Origin: Pseudaestuariivita rosea
GTDB lineage: Bacteria > Pseudomonadota > Alphaproteobacteria > Rhodobacterales > Rhodobacteraceae
Assembly: GCF_017592335.1 (NCBI RefSeq)
Contig: NZ_JACNMP010000001.1
Location: 124,001 to 188,000 of the forward strand
Reading direction: 5' to 3'
Length of the DNA stretch: 64,000 bases
Below, in pieces: positions 53,297-62,632 of the stretch. The notes under the pieces are model-generated. The model was not told the DNA's origin. It worked only from the letters and a program-made list of their open reading frames with translations, and ran no database searches. A program made the position numbers and the translations under genes. Position 1 is the stretch's first letter, and the number at the start of each line of letters is the position of its first letter.

Positions 53297-54679
53297 TCAG
53301 GTCAATCGGCCCCAAAGATCGTATTCTGAGGCTTCGTCGACGTTAACAGTGACCATGTCACCCGGTTTCAGGTGGGCAAAACCTTCGTCGATGAACAGAT
53401 TGCCATCAATTTCGGGCGCGTCGGCCTTGGTGCGGCATGTGGCGGCGTCTTCGTCGACCTCGTCCACCAGAACGTCGATGGTCTGACCAACCTTGGCGGC
53501 CAGTTTCGCGGCTGAGATCGACTGCGCCTTTTCCATAAAACGATCCCATCGGTCCTGCTTGACGTCTCCGGGAACGTGATCGGGCAGGTCATTTGATCGC
53601 GCACCATCGACGTTTTCGTATTTGAAACACCCCACCCGATCCAGCTGGGCTTCGTTCATCCAGTCCAGCAGGGTCTGGAACTCGGCCTCAGTCTCACCCG
53701 GATAGCCCACGATGAAGGTGCTGCGCAGGGTGATGTCAGGGCAGATCGCGCGCCAGGCGGCAATTTCGTCCAGTGTGCGGGCGGCGGCAGCGGGGCGGGC
53801 CATGCGGCGCAGGACATCCGGGTGGGCGTGCTGAAACGGGATGTCGAGGTAGGGCAGGATCAGACCGTCGGCCATCAGCGGGATCAGATCGCGCACATGT
53901 GGATAGGGATAGACGTAATGCAGCCGAACCCAGGCGCCCAGTTTCCCCAGTTCACACGACAGATCGGTGATGTGGCTGCGGACTTCGCCATCTTTCCAGG
54001 GGTTCAGATCATATTTGCGGTCCAGACCATAGGCGCTGGTGTCCTGGCTGATCACCAACAGCTCTTTCACACCGGCCTCGACCAGCTTCTCGGCCTCTCG
54101 CAAAATGGCGTGGGCGGGGCGCGATGCCAGCTTGCCCCGCATGCTGGGGATGATGCAGAATTTGCACTTGTGATTGCAGCCCTCGGAGATCTTCAGATAG
54201 CTGTAATGGCGCGGTGTCAGGCTGACGCCGGTCGCGGGCAGCAGATCGACAAAGGGGTCGGGCGCGGGCGGCACGGCGGCATGGACAGCATCCAGCACCT
54301 GTTCGTACTGATGTGGACCTGTCACCGCCAGAACCCGCGGGTGCGCACCGGTGATATAGTCCGGTTCAGCCCCCAGACAGCCGGTGACGATGACACGCCC
54401 GTTTTCGGCCAAAGCCTCGCCAATCGCATCCAGACTTTCGGCTTTGGCGCTATCCAGAAAGCCGCAAGTGTTCACGATGACGGCATCTGCGCCCGCGTAA
54501 TCGGGACTGATCGCATACCCTTCGGCGCGTAGACGCGTCAGAATGCGTTCGCTGTCGACCAGCGCTTTCGGACAGCCAAGCGACACCATCCCCAACGTGG
54601 GTTGGCCCGGGCGCGATTGATCTGAAATACGCGGGGCCGGTGCCATATCGGGTCGAAGATCGGGTGGATTGACTGACAT
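53297..54679 (-). CDS. rimO: ribosomal protein S12 methylthiotransferase RimO
   Basis: A 460-residue radical SAM enzyme that adds a methylthio group to Asp88 of ribosomal protein S12. C36, C72 and C101 bind the auxiliary Fe-S cluster; C168-x3-C172-x2-C175 binds the SAM cluster. The C-terminal TRAM domain (about 390-460) includes [22 protein letters not shown], typical of RimO rather than MiaB. It ends four bases from the convergent DUF6455 gene. Confidence 0.95.
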   Translation of the reverse strand: MSVNPPDLRPDMAPAPRISDQSRPGQPTLGMVSLGCPKALVDSERILTRLRAEGYAISPDYAGADAVIVNTCGFLDSAKAESLDAIGEALAENGRVIVTGCLGAEPDYITGAHPRVLAVTGPHQYEQVLDAVHAAVPPAPDPFVDLLPATGVSLTPRHYSYLKISEGCNHKCKFCIIPSMRGKLASRPAHAILREAEKLVEAGVKELLVISQDTSAYGLDRKYDLNPWKDGEVRSHITDLSCELGKLGAWVRLHYVYPYPHVRDLIPLMADGLILPYLDIPFQHAHPDVLRRMARPAAAARTLDEIAAWRAICPDITLRSTFIVGYPGETEAEFQTLLDWMNEAQLDRVGCFKYENVDGARSNDLPDHVPGDVKQDRWDRFMEKAQSISAAKLAAKVGQTIDVLVDEVDEDAATCRTKADAPEIDGNLFIDEGFAHLKPGDMVTVNVDEASEYDLWGRLT

Positions 54680-54763
54680 GGGCGCCCTATAGCGCGGGGG
54701 CCCCCTGCTGCAAAGTCGTTAAGATTAAAATCTTTTGGTTTTCATTTTAGAATCGCGGTCTAT

Positions 54764-54794
54764 AGTAACGGACTTGGTTGTTCGTTACTTTTTT
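54764..54794 (+). other. hairpin with T-run upstream of the LuxR-type gene
   Basis: AGTAACG and CGTTACT form a 7-bp inverted repeat with a 12-base loop and are followed by TTTTTT. It lies 36-66 bases before the LuxR-hydrolase start, in a divergent region where no plus-strand gene ends, so it may be an operator or a leader attenuator rather than a normal terminator. Confidence 0.35.
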
Positions 54795-54829
54795 GCCAGT
54801 CTGTGTGAAATATAATTAAAGCAAAGTGT

Positions 54830-56578
54830 ATGATGCCAGATCGTGCAGTGACCAGTGATATCAAACCCCAGATCATCGATCAGATCTATGATGTTGCGGT
54901 TGATCCTGCACGGCTTGAAATCCTTCTGGACAGCTGGGAAGATTTTATCGCGCCGTATCGTAATGACGATATGGCACCGGTTCCGTTTGACGACACATCC
55001 GTCGCGCTACATTTCAAACGCGCCGAGATTTTTCTGGACCGGCTAGAGGACGCGGGCAGCAATCCGCATGATGTTGTGCTGTCGCAGTTCGACAAGGTTG
55101 CTGCGTTTACCATTGATGCAACGCTGAAGGTCGTCGCGCTGAATGATGCCGCGGCCTATTCGCTGGAACTGATGCCCGGCGGCGCACTGTCGACGCTGCC
55201 GCTTTATGCCGACGATATCCAGCTGCTGGAAAATGAGCTGCGCAAAACCTTCCGCAGCGAACAGACCGATACGCGGATGTTTCGTTTTCGGTCAACGGCT
55301 CGGGACCGGTTCATTGTCTTTCAGCTAAAGGCCTATCTGTCCGACCCCGATCAGCCCTTCGTGGCGATCATTACGTCCGAGGTCGGCTGGCCTAACGGGT
55401 TTTCCGACACGCTGAAAGCCGCATTCGGGCTGTCGACGGCCGAGGCTGAAGTGCTGCGTGCGATCGTGGAATGCAAAAGCCTGCGTCAGATTGCCGAGGA
55501 ACGCGGGCGATCCACCGAAACCATTCGCGCGCAGGTGCGATCCATTCTGTCCAAGACGGAAACCCATTCGCAGGCGGAACTTGTTCGCGTGGCTTTAACG
55601 TTAATGGACGTCGTCACAGCCTCGGGCGGGGCGGGTCCGGTGACCACCGGGGCCGAGGAAAGCCAGACCAGCATGCCGCCTGTTCCCGTTCACATGATGG
55701 TGCGCGAAGACGGGCGCAAGCTGACGTATCTTATTCTGGGCCATCCCACAGGCCGGCCCGTTCTTTATCTGCCCTCTGATGTTGCGCTGACCCGCTGGCC
55801 CCGCCAGGCCGAGGCTGAATTGAACCGCCGCCGGATCAAGGTGATCGTGCCCATTCGCGGCGGCTTTGGGCAGTCTGACCCCTATCAGACGGGCCGCAAT
55901 GCGCTGATCAACAGCATTGTCGATGATTGTCTGGCGTTGCTGGATCAGGAAAAGGTCAAATCCTGCCCGGTTATCGCGATGCTGGACGATTCCCTTTATG
56001 CGTTTGAACTTGCAGCCCGCGCCCCAGATCGGATTACCGGTATTCTATCGGCCGGGGGCATGTTGCCCCTGACGAAGTCCGAGCAGTTCGCGCGGATGCA
56101 CAAATGGCACCGTTTTATTATGGGTAACGCAAAATATGCGCCGCATCTGCTGCCTTTCATGGCCAAGGCGATTTTCTATATGGCCAAGCGGATCGGCAAG
56201 CGCAGTCTGATGAAGGCGCTTTATGGCAATTGCCCAGGTGACATCGATACCTATGAGCGGCCCGAGGTGTTCGAGGCCCTGATCGAGGGCACCAAGTTTG
56301 CCGCGTCCGAAGGTATTTCAGCACATGACGCCTTTGCCGCCGAAGCGATTGTGCGCGCGTCACATGATTGGAGCGATTCGCTGACACGAATCGCAGGAAC
56401 GATTCCCGTTCAATTCATGAATGGCCTGCAAAGCCCGATGTTTCCCAAGGAAACAGTTCGGGAATTTCAGGTTGATTATCCATGGATTGACTTCAAACTT
56501 TATGATGACGTCGGGGATCTTGTCTTTTTCCGCCATTGGGACGACGTTCTGAAACTGTTAGAAAAAAGGTTCCTTTAG
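54830..56578 (+). CDS. LuxR-type HTH fused to an alpha/beta-hydrolase-like domain
   Basis: A 582-residue protein. Residues ~85-185 look PAS-like (AFTIDATLKVVALNDAAAYSLEL). Residues ~200-260 are a LuxR/GerE helix-turn-helix (LSTAEAEVLRAIVECKSLRQIAEERGRSTETIRAQVRSIL). Residues ~295-582 form a hydrolase fold with TYLILGHPTGRPVLYLPSD near the oxyanion strand and a late His in FFRHWDDV. The expected GxSxG elbow reads LDDSLY around Ser388, so catalysis is doubtful; the domain may sense a ligand. ATGs at 54830 and 54833 are adjacent. It is alone between rimO and a candidate untranslated region. Confidence 0.8.
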   Translation: MMPDRAVTSDIKPQIIDQIYDVAVDPARLEILLDSWEDFIAPYRNDDMAPVPFDDTSVALHFKRAEIFLDRLEDAGSNPHDVVLSQFDKVAAFTIDATLKVVALNDAAAYSLELMPGGALSTLPLYADDIQLLENELRKTFRSEQTDTRMFRFRSTARDRFIVFQLKAYLSDPDQPFVAIITSEVGWPNGFSDTLKAAFGLSTAEAEVLRAIVECKSLRQIAEERGRSTETIRAQVRSILSKTETHSQAELVRVALTLMDVVTASGGAGPVTTGAEESQTSMPPVPVHMMVREDGRKLTYLILGHPTGRPVLYLPSDVALTRWPRQAEAELNRRRIKVIVPIRGGFGQSDPYQTGRNALINSIVDDCLALLDQEKVKSCPVIAMLDDSLYAFELAARAPDRITGILSAGGMLPLTKSEQFARMHKWHRFIMGNAKYAPHLLPFMAKAIFYMAKRIGKRSLMKALYGNCPGDIDTYERPEVFEALIEGTKFAASEGISAHDAFAAEAIVRASHDWSDSLTRIAGTIPVQFMNGLQSPMFPKETVREFQVDYPWIDFKLYDDVGDLVFFRHWDDVLKLLEKRFL

Positions 56579-56766
56579 GTCAATCTGGCGCATTTTACCC
56601 CAAATGGGGTATGACAAAAACTTCCGTGATTTGTACTTTGACGGAACATTAACAACGTACTGCGGGGATGCTGGAACAAAATCGTACGCGTTGTAATGAA
56701 CATTTTGGGGCAGCAGTGGGTATGGTTTTGGCTGCCTTGGTACGTCAGTGTATCTGACAGTATTTG

Positions 56767-56803
56767 GGACGTATCAATCTTGGGTTGATACGTCCTTTAT
56801 TTT
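56767..56803 (+). terminator. intrinsic terminator between LuxR-type gene and methyltransferase
   Basis: GGACGTATCAA (56767-56777) and TTGATACGTCC (56785-56795) form a perfect 11-bp stem with a 7-base loop, followed by TTTATTTTT. It lies about 190 bases beyond the LuxR-type stop codon, leaving a long 3' region that may be a separate small RNA. Confidence 0.8.
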
Positions 56804-56838
56804 TCTGACAGCACTGAAATGGTTTTCAGATTGGCATC

Positions 56839-57549
56839 TTACTGCTTTTGCAGTTTTACACACATCACACCCGGTTCGGTGGCATCGGTACGTGAATTTG
56901 CCTCAAAAACACTTGCATAGACATCGTGATCGTCGCGGATGCGATAAATCGCCTTGAACAGCACATCACAGCCTTCGAATGCCTCAAGAATACTTTCGTC
57001 GATCATATTGGGTTCGGTGATGGTCGGTTTATGATCGACCTCGACAATCAGCAGGATGATACCACCCGACTTGGCCAATCGAACGGCCTCGGCAATCGCG
57101 GCATCGACATTTTCCACGTGATCAAGCGAATTGAACAGCGAAACGACATCAAAATATCCGTCGTCGAAGGGTATATCCTCGGCGGTGGCTTCGACATATG
57201 TCATCGCCTGCTGACCGCGGTTCAGTTTCAGATATTCTTCCGCCAAAGGGTCAACGCCCACGCGTTCAGCGGCTATATCGGCCCATTCCAAGGTGCCGAC
57301 CGGGCCACAGCCGATATCGACAATGCGTTTGCCCGCATAGAATTCGGTCGTTAGATCGAAGACGCGCGTGAAAGCGATTTCCAAGTGTTTGTTATAGAAA
57401 TCGCCGCCGGCCCCACGCAGTGTTTTCTTCCAAAACAGCAGCTCAACCAGCCGTTTGTAGTGGACCTGAACCCGTTCCGGCGCATATTGCAGCACACCGC
57501 CAATGACGTATTTCAGCGGATCAATCAGTCGTCGGGATAAGCTTGCCAT
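56839..57549 (-). CDS. class I SAM-dependent methyltransferase
   Basis: A 236-residue methyltransferase. Motif I is RIVDIGCGPVGTLEW, motif II/III lies around GVDPLAEEY, and post-I text EATAEDIPFDDGYFDVVSLFNSLDHVEN is typical of type-11 methyltransferases. The acceptor is unknown. ATG 57549 has AGGGGG five bases before it; an upstream extension of 25 residues is unlikely. It stands alone, convergent with the LuxR-type gene. Confidence 0.8.
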   Translation of the reverse strand: MASLSRRLIDPLKYVIGGVLQYAPERVQVHYKRLVELLFWKKTLRGAGGDFYNKHLEIAFTRVFDLTTEFYAGKRIVDIGCGPVGTLEWADIAAERVGVDPLAEEYLKLNRGQQAMTYVEATAEDIPFDDGYFDVVSLFNSLDHVENVDAAIAEAVRLAKSGGIILLIVEVDHKPTITEPNMIDESILEAFEGCDVLFKAIYRIRDDHDVYASVFEANSRTDATEPGVMCVKLQKQ

Positions 57550-57733
57550 GGCAACCCCCTTCGTAACAGGTGATCTATCAACGCTACGATCAAACGTGAC
57601 TGTTATGTAAATATCAACCCGCATTGGTTGTATTGGCGCGAATGCGCTGAGTATCTAAAATTGTGCCTGATTAAATGGCGATCTTACTTTGGGAACTATT
57701 CCAAAAAGTCGAGGTGCCGAAACGGAAAAGCAA

Positions 57734-58213
57734 TCACTTGCCCATGGCTAGGGCCCCGCTTTCCATAGGTGCGCCCCATTTTCGGGTCATGTGATCGATG
57801 ATCTGATCCCGTGCTTCGCGATATTTTTCAAGCTTTGCCGCGCGCGTTTCGCCCAAGCCCGTTGGGTCCAGTATTGGCCAATACTCGACATCCAGATGGG
57901 AATAGCGTGTCAGTTCCAACGCTCTGCGCTGACTGGCCGGTGACAAAGCCACGATTAGGTCAAAGGACCCCAGATCATCGCCCCATTCCTCCATCTCGTC
58001 AAAAGATCGGGTGCGGTGACGCGACAGTTCGACATCCATTTCCTTGCAAACGGCGATGGAAAAGCCGTCGATCTCCATCTCGCCCTTGACGCCCGCGGAT
58101 TGCACATAGCTGCGCTGACCATAGAACTTCTTCATCAGACCTTCGGCCATGGGCGACCGGACGGCGTTGTGATCGCAGCAGAAAAGGACTGAATGGGGAA
58201 GCTCTGCCGTCAC
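57734..58213 (-). CDS. low-molecular-weight phosphotyrosine phosphatase-like protein
   Basis: A 159-residue protein with the P-loop FCCDHNAVRSPMAEGL, a CX5R(S) signature; the active-site cysteine is near residue 13. A candidate general-acid aspartate is in ILDPTGLGE. Arsenate reductases of the thioredoxin type have a similar fold, so ArsC activity cannot be excluded, but the genomic place after hisD and UPF0262 is a standard one for this family in Rhodobacterales. GTG start four bases after the UPF0262 stop. Confidence 0.85.
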   Translation of the reverse strand: MTAELPHSVLFCCDHNAVRSPMAEGLMKKFYGQRSYVQSAGVKGEMEIDGFSIAVCKEMDVELSRHRTRSFDEMEEWGDDLGSFDLIVALSPASQRRALELTRYSHLDVEYWPILDPTGLGETRAAKLEKYREARDQIIDHMTRKWGAPMESGALAMGK

Positions 58214-58216
58214 GCC

Positions 58217-58696
58217 CTAGCCCCCGAAATGCAATACGCAAATCAGCGTAAAAAGTCGCCGCGCCGTGTCTGTATCGACCTCGGCCTTGCCGTCCAGACG
58301 TTCTTGCAAGATCCTGGCGCCTTCGTTGTGAATGCCCCGGCGCGCCATATCAATTGTTTCGATCTGGCTGGGCGGCAATGTTCTGACGGCCTCAAAATAG
58401 CTTTCACAGATCTGGAAATAATCTTTGACCACCTGCCGAAACGGTCCAAGCGATAGATGAAATTCACCGGCCAGCTTCTGATTTTCGGTTCTGACGCTGA
58501 AGACCAATCGCTTATCCTGAATAGACAGAGTCAGATGATAGGGGCCGTCGGGAACGACCCGGTCATCGCGTCGGGGCAGAGCAAAAGAATTCTCTTCCAG
58601 CAAGTCAAAGATCGCGACTTTGCGTTCCTGATCGATTTCAGGGGTGGGTGGCGGCAGATTGCGATCATCCAGTTCGATATGGGCTATATGTGTCAT
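58217..58696 (-). CDS. UPF0262 family protein
   Basis: A 159-residue protein of unknown function that is conserved next to hisD in alphaproteobacteria. It has the typical opening HIAHIELDDRNLPPPTPEIDQ and a central SIQDKRLVFSVRTEN segment. I start at ATG 58696 after GAAGG, four bases beyond the hisD stop; an alternative ATG at 58711 would overlap hisD. Co-transcribed with hisD and the phosphatase. Confidence 0.85.
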   Translation of the reverse strand: MTHIAHIELDDRNLPPPTPEIDQERKVAIFDLLEENSFALPRRDDRVVPDGPYHLTLSIQDKRLVFSVRTENQKLAGEFHLSLGPFRQVVKDYFQICESYFEAVRTLPPSQIETIDMARRGIHNEGARILQERLDGKAEVDTDTARRLFTLICVLHFGG

Positions 58697-58700
58697 ATCA

Positions 58701-60005
58701 CTAACCTTCATTCAGATAATCAAGGCGCGCGCGGACAGATAGGCCGTGCGCCTCAAGACTTTCTGATTTTGCCAGAGTTTCGGCTGCAGGACCTATGGCG
58801 CGAAGTGCCTCAGGTGTCATTTTGGCAAGAGTTGTCCGTTTCAGGAAATCCATAACGCTTAAACCGCTGGAAAAACGGGCAGAACGCGCGGTGGGCAACA
58901 CGTGATTTGGCCCGCCGATATAGTCGCCGATGGCCTCGGGCGTCCATTTGCCTAGAAAAATGGCACCTGCGTGGGTGATTTTTGCGGCCAACGCGTCCGG
59001 ATCATCGACGCAAAGTTCAAGGTGCTCGGGCGCGATGCGGTTTGACAACCGGGCCGCCTGATCCAGATCGCGCACCGTGATCACTGCGCCGTAATCGCGC
59101 CAGCTTGGTCCAGCAATCGCACTGCGTTCCAGCGTTTCTAGTTGCTTTTCAACGGCTTCTGCGACCGCATGCCCAAAGGCCGCGTCATCGGTGATCAGGA
59201 TCGATTGCGCGTTTTCATCGTGTTCGGCCTGGCTAAGCAGATCGACGGCGATCCACGCCGGGTCATTGTGGCGGTCGGCGATCACCAAAATCTCGGACGG
59301 TCCGGCGATCATATCGATGCCGACCTTACCAAAGACCCGTCGTTTGGCTGCCGCAACAAAGGCGTTTCCGGGGCCGGTGATTTTGTCGACCGGTCTGATC
59401 GTCTCGGTGCCATAGGCCATGGCCGCCACCGCCTGCGCGCCGCCGATCCGATAGATGGTGTCTACACCCGACAATTGGGCCGCCAGCAAAACCAATGGGT
59501 TAACGACGCCGTCGGGCGTGGGAACGCAGATAACCAGCCGTTCAACACCCGCGACCTGGGCCGGGATGGCGTTCATCAGAACCGAGGATGGATAGCTGGC
59601 CAGCCCACCCGGCACATAAAGGCCAGCTGCTGAAACGGGCGTCCAACGCCAACCCAGCGTGGCCCCATCCGGGTCGGTCCACATCTGATCATCGGGCATC
59701 TGACGCACGTGATAGGCCCGAATGCGCTCGGCCGCCAATTCCAGCGCCGCGCGGTCCTGATCATTAACCTTGTCACATTGGGCTGCGATCTCATCTGCCG
59801 AAAAGGCCAGCGTTTCGGCCGTCAGGTCCAGCCGGTCGAACTTTGACGTCAGCGCGATCACCGCCGCATCGCCGCGTTCGCGCACATCGGCGATAATCTT
59901 GGCCACAGTCGCATCAACGTCGGGGCTGTCTTCGCGTTTTGCGTTCAGCAAGGCGTTGAAACGGCTTTCAAAATCACTGTCGCTGGTATTCAGAAATTGC
60001 GGCAT
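58701..60005 (-). CDS. hisD: histidinol dehydrogenase
   Basis: A 434-residue zinc enzyme that performs the last two steps of histidine synthesis, histidinol to histidine with two NAD. Conserved text includes GGLASYPSSVLMNAIPAQVAGV, AGPSEILVIAD, the zinc/catalytic histidine in LSQAEHDENAQS, and GPNHVLPTARSARFSSGLSV. Length is normal. ATG 60005 has AGGA five bases before it; the six-codon longer reading is less likely. It heads the hisD-UPF0262-phosphatase run. Confidence 0.95.
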   Translation of the reverse strand: MPQFLNTSDSDFESRFNALLNAKREDSPDVDATVAKIIADVRERGDAAVIALTSKFDRLDLTAETLAFSADEIAAQCDKVNDQDRAALELAAERIRAYHVRQMPDDQMWTDPDGATLGWRWTPVSAAGLYVPGGLASYPSSVLMNAIPAQVAGVERLVICVPTPDGVVNPLVLLAAQLSGVDTIYRIGGAQAVAAMAYGTETIRPVDKITGPGNAFVAAAKRRVFGKVGIDMIAGPSEILVIADRHNDPAWIAVDLLSQAEHDENAQSILITDDAAFGHAVAEAVEKQLETLERSAIAGPSWRDYGAVITVRDLDQAARLSNRIAPEHLELCVDDPDALAAKITHAGAIFLGKWTPEAIGDYIGGPNHVLPTARSARFSSGLSVMDFLKRTTLAKMTPEALRAIGPAAETLAKSESLEAHGLSVRARLDYLNEG

Positions 60006-60087
60006 GGTCTTCCTTCCTGACACAGGACATAGCCGTGACGGTGTCAGGTCTCAAGCATAACGCGTCGTCGGGCGTCTTGGGCTAAGG

Positions 60088-60579
60088 TTAATCAAGCAGG
60101 CGGATATAGTGCAGATCATCTTCAAAGATGCTATTGCGATAGACCGCGCGGGCCAATCGGCCCTGTTGGGTGAAGCCCTGCTTTTCATAGAACCGCACCG
60201 CGCGGGCGTTATCGGCGGCCACATATAACTCAAGCTGCAGTATGCCGAGGGTCTTGGCGTGATCGACGGCGTAGGTCATCAAGGTCTGGGCCAACCCGCT
60301 ACCTTGATATGCGGGTCGGACGTAAAGCGCATGTATCCAGGCGCGGTGGTGGAAGCTGTCGCCCTGCATCCGGTCGATCGACAAAGCGCCCGCTAAGACA
60401 TCGCCGTCAAATGCGCCGTGCAGTGCGTCGCTGTTCAGCTTTGCCAGTACATCCTGATCCGACCGCGCCTGTTCCTGTTCAAGCGTTGTCAGAAATGCGT
60501 CGGGACGTTCGCGTAAGGCTTCGATCCTGAACGCACGCCAGGCTGCCAGATCGTCGGCGGTCAGGACGCGCGGGGTCAT
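60088..60579 (-). CDS. GNAT-family N-acetyltransferase
   Basis: A 163-residue acetyltransferase. VRPAYQGSGLAQTLMTYAVDHA is the acetyl-CoA loop, and NARAVRFYEKQGFTQQGR completes the fold. The substrate is unknown. It overlaps the DUF2948 gene by four bases and lies 82 bases before hisD; the usual order in relatives has DUF2948 next to hisD directly, so this gene appears inserted in the block. Confidence 0.8.
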   Translation of the reverse strand: MTPRVLTADDLAAWRAFRIEALRERPDAFLTTLEQEQARSDQDVLAKLNSDALHGAFDGDVLAGALSIDRMQGDSFHHRAWIHALYVRPAYQGSGLAQTLMTYAVDHAKTLGILQLELYVAADNARAVRFYEKQGFTQQGRLARAVYRNSIFEDDLHYIRLLD

Positions 60580-61055
60580 TCCGGGTGTTCGGGTTTGTGG
60601 CCCGACGGCGCCACATAGGGTCGTGTCACGTCGCGCAGGTTGACCTCAAGCGCTTCGACATCCAGCGCGATGGCACCGTCGCCTGCAAGAGTGATCAGAA
60701 CGCGGCCTGTGCCATCGTTACCCGGTTCAAAATCAATCGACAGGCACGACAGTACGATATCTTTGTCAGACCGATCGATGCCCTGGCTGGACACTTTCTG
60801 CACGTCTTCAATGGTCAGCACCGACTGCACACGTTCATAGCTGCGCTTGCGGCGTTCAGCGGCGGTTTCATCTTCCCACCGAAAACGGTTCAGCAGGATG
60901 GCAAAGCGGCGCTGTTTCGGCTGCCAGGTCATTTCGGCTATCGGGAATATCGCGTCCTGCACCAGCGCCGAGATCACCCGAAGGTCATCGGTGTCAAAGG
61001 CGACCAACCTTAGCGGGGCCTCACGACCGTCTTCGAATGATGCGTCCTGCGTCAC
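60576..61055 (-). CDS. DUF2948 family protein
   Basis: A 159-residue protein of unknown function found between murA and hisD in Rhodobacterales. It begins [32 protein letters not shown] and has [20 protein letters not shown], typical of the family. The GTG start overlaps the murA stop by four bases and its own end overlaps the GNAT gene by four, so the murA-DUF2948-GNAT run is one translationally coupled operon. Confidence 0.85.
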   Translation of the reverse strand: MTQDASFEDGREAPLRLVAFDTDDLRVISALVQDAIFPIAEMTWQPKQRRFAILLNRFRWEDETAAERRKRSYERVQSVLTIEDVQKVSSQGIDRSDKDIVLSCLSIDFEPGNDGTGRVLITLAGDGAIALDVEALEVNLRDVTRPYVAPSGHKPEHPE

Positions 61056-62320
61056 GCTGCCTGAATCCGTTCGATTTTCGCACCACAGGCGCCCAGTTTT
61101 TCTTCGACCCGTTCATAGCCGCGATCCAGATGGTAGACCCGATTGACCACGGTTTCACCTTCGGCGGCCAGACCGGCCAGGATCAGAGACACGCTGGCCC
61201 GCAGATCGGTGGCCATAACCGGCGCACCCTTTAGCCGTTCGACGCCAGTGACGGTTGCCGTGCCGCCATGAACATCGATCTGCGCGCCCATGCGCATCAG
61301 TTCCGGCGCGTGCATGAAGCGGTTTTCAAAGATTTTCTCTTCCAGAACGCTGGTGCCATCAGCGGTGCAAAGCAGCGCCATCATTTGGGCCTGCAGGTCG
61401 GTCGGGAAGCCGGGGAAGGGTTCGGTGGCCACATCAACCGCATTCACACGGCCGTTCTTGCGGGTGATCTTTAGCCCCGCATCGGTTTCTTCGACGCTGA
61501 TACCTGCGGCATCGAGCTTTTCGCAGAAAGCACCGATCAGGTCGATGCGGCCGCCCAGCAATTCAACCGTGCCCCCCGTGATGGCCGGGGCCAGCATATA
61601 GGTGCCCAATTCGATCCGGTCGATGACAACCGGATGGGTCGCGCCGTGCAGACGGTCAACGCCCTGAATGGTCAGGGTTGACGTGCCTTCACCTTCGATC
61701 TGCGCACCCATCTTGCGCAGGCAGTGTGCCAGATCAACGATTTCCGGTTCACGTGCTGCGTTTTTGATAACGGTCGTGCCTTTGGCCAGGGTTGCCGCCA
61801 TCAGTGCGTTTTCGGTGGCCCCGACTGACACAAAGGGAAATTCGACCGTGCCGCCCTTTAGCCCGCCCTTGGCGGTGGCATGCACGTAGCCGTCCTTCAG
61901 CTCAAGCTCGGCCCCCATGGCCTCAAGCGCTTTCAGGTGCAGATCAACGGGGCGCGCGCCGATGGCGCAGCCGCCGGGCAGAGACACCACCGCGTGCCCG
62001 TCCCGCGCCAGCATGGGGCCCAGAACAAGGATCGATGCGCGCATTTTGCGGACGATATCGTAATCGGCCGTATGGTTGTTCAATGCATGGCTGGACATCG
62101 CAATGACCTGACCATCCTGCATGGTCGTGACTTCGGCGCCAAGGGATTGCAGCAGGGTCGTCATCGTTTTGATGTCCGACAGACGCGGTGCGTTGGTCAG
62201 TGTCAAAGGTTCGTCGCTGAGCAAAGTCGCAGGCATCAAGGTCAGGCAGGCGTTTTTCGCCCCTGCAATTGGAATTTGCCCGTGCAGCTTGGCGCCGCCT
62301 GTCACCACGATTGAGTCCAT
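61052..62320 (-). CDS. murA: UDP-N-acetylglucosamine 1-carboxyvinyltransferase
   Basis: A 422-residue enzyme for the first committed step of peptidoglycan synthesis, adding enolpyruvate to UDP-GlcNAc. Catalytic Cys118 is in [13 protein letters not shown], the fosfomycin-target residue, so normal fosfomycin sensitivity at this site is expected. Inverted-barrel repeats and [26 protein letters not shown] text are typical. It follows the 45-residue small gene by four bases. Confidence 0.95.
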   Translation of the reverse strand: MDSIVVTGGAKLHGQIPIAGAKNACLTLMPATLLSDEPLTLTNAPRLSDIKTMTTLLQSLGAEVTTMQDGQVIAMSSHALNNHTADYDIVRKMRASILVLGPMLARDGHAVVSLPGGCAIGARPVDLHLKALEAMGAELELKDGYVHATAKGGLKGGTVEFPFVSVGATENALMAATLAKGTTVIKNAAREPEIVDLAHCLRKMGAQIEGEGTSTLTIQGVDRLHGATHPVVIDRIELGTYMLAPAITGGTVELLGGRIDLIGAFCEKLDAAGISVEETDAGLKITRKNGRVNAVDVATEPFPGFPTDLQAQMMALLCTADGTSVLEEKIFENRFMHAPELMRMGAQIDVHGGTATVTGVERLKGAPVMATDLRASVSLILAGLAAEGETVVNRVYHLDRGYERVEEKLGACGAKIERIQAA

Positions 62321-62324
62321 GCCC

Positions 62325-62462
62325 CTAGTCCTTGTTTTTCTGGTCCGCCTCGGAACGCTTGCGCGCCTGTTGTTTTCGTTTTTGCAGATTTGCCTTTAAC
62401 GCCGCTTTCAAACGGGTTTCGCGCGTTTGATCCTTTGACCTTTTATCAGCTTTATCATTCAT
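62325..62462 (-). CDS. 45-residue basic protein upstream of murA
   Basis: A very basic, helical small protein: [32 protein letters not shown], then [13 protein letters not shown]. It ends four bases before murA (TAG-GGGC-ATG) on the same strand, so it is surely co-transcribed with it. Short Lys/Arg/Ala-rich proteins at this place occur in Rhodobacterales. Function is unknown; nucleic-acid binding is a guess from charge only. Confidence 0.65.
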   Translation of the reverse strand: MNDKADKRSKDQTRETRLKAALKANLQKRKQQARKRSEADQKNKD

Positions 62463-62587
62463 GCGATGGCTTTATCGCAATGGATGAAAAGCGTCCAGCC
62501 GCACGCGGCGTTGCGGGCTGTGGTTGTGGCGAAAATAATCCAGCGGAGCGCGCTGACGCGCGCGTTTCTTCTGGCACTTCGTGCGAT

Positions 62588-62632
62588 GTGGGGCGCTGCC
62601 CCACGCCCCGGAGTGTATAAACCAAGAAGAAG
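62588..62632. repeat. dispersed REP-like element, copy C
   Basis: GTGGGGC-GCT-GCCCCAC (62588-62604) followed by GCCCCGGAGTGTATAAACC and AAGAAGAAG. The plan and tail match copies A and B. It abuts the stop codon of the RNase J gene and may end that transcript. The 170-base gap holds nothing else I can support. Confidence 0.65.
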
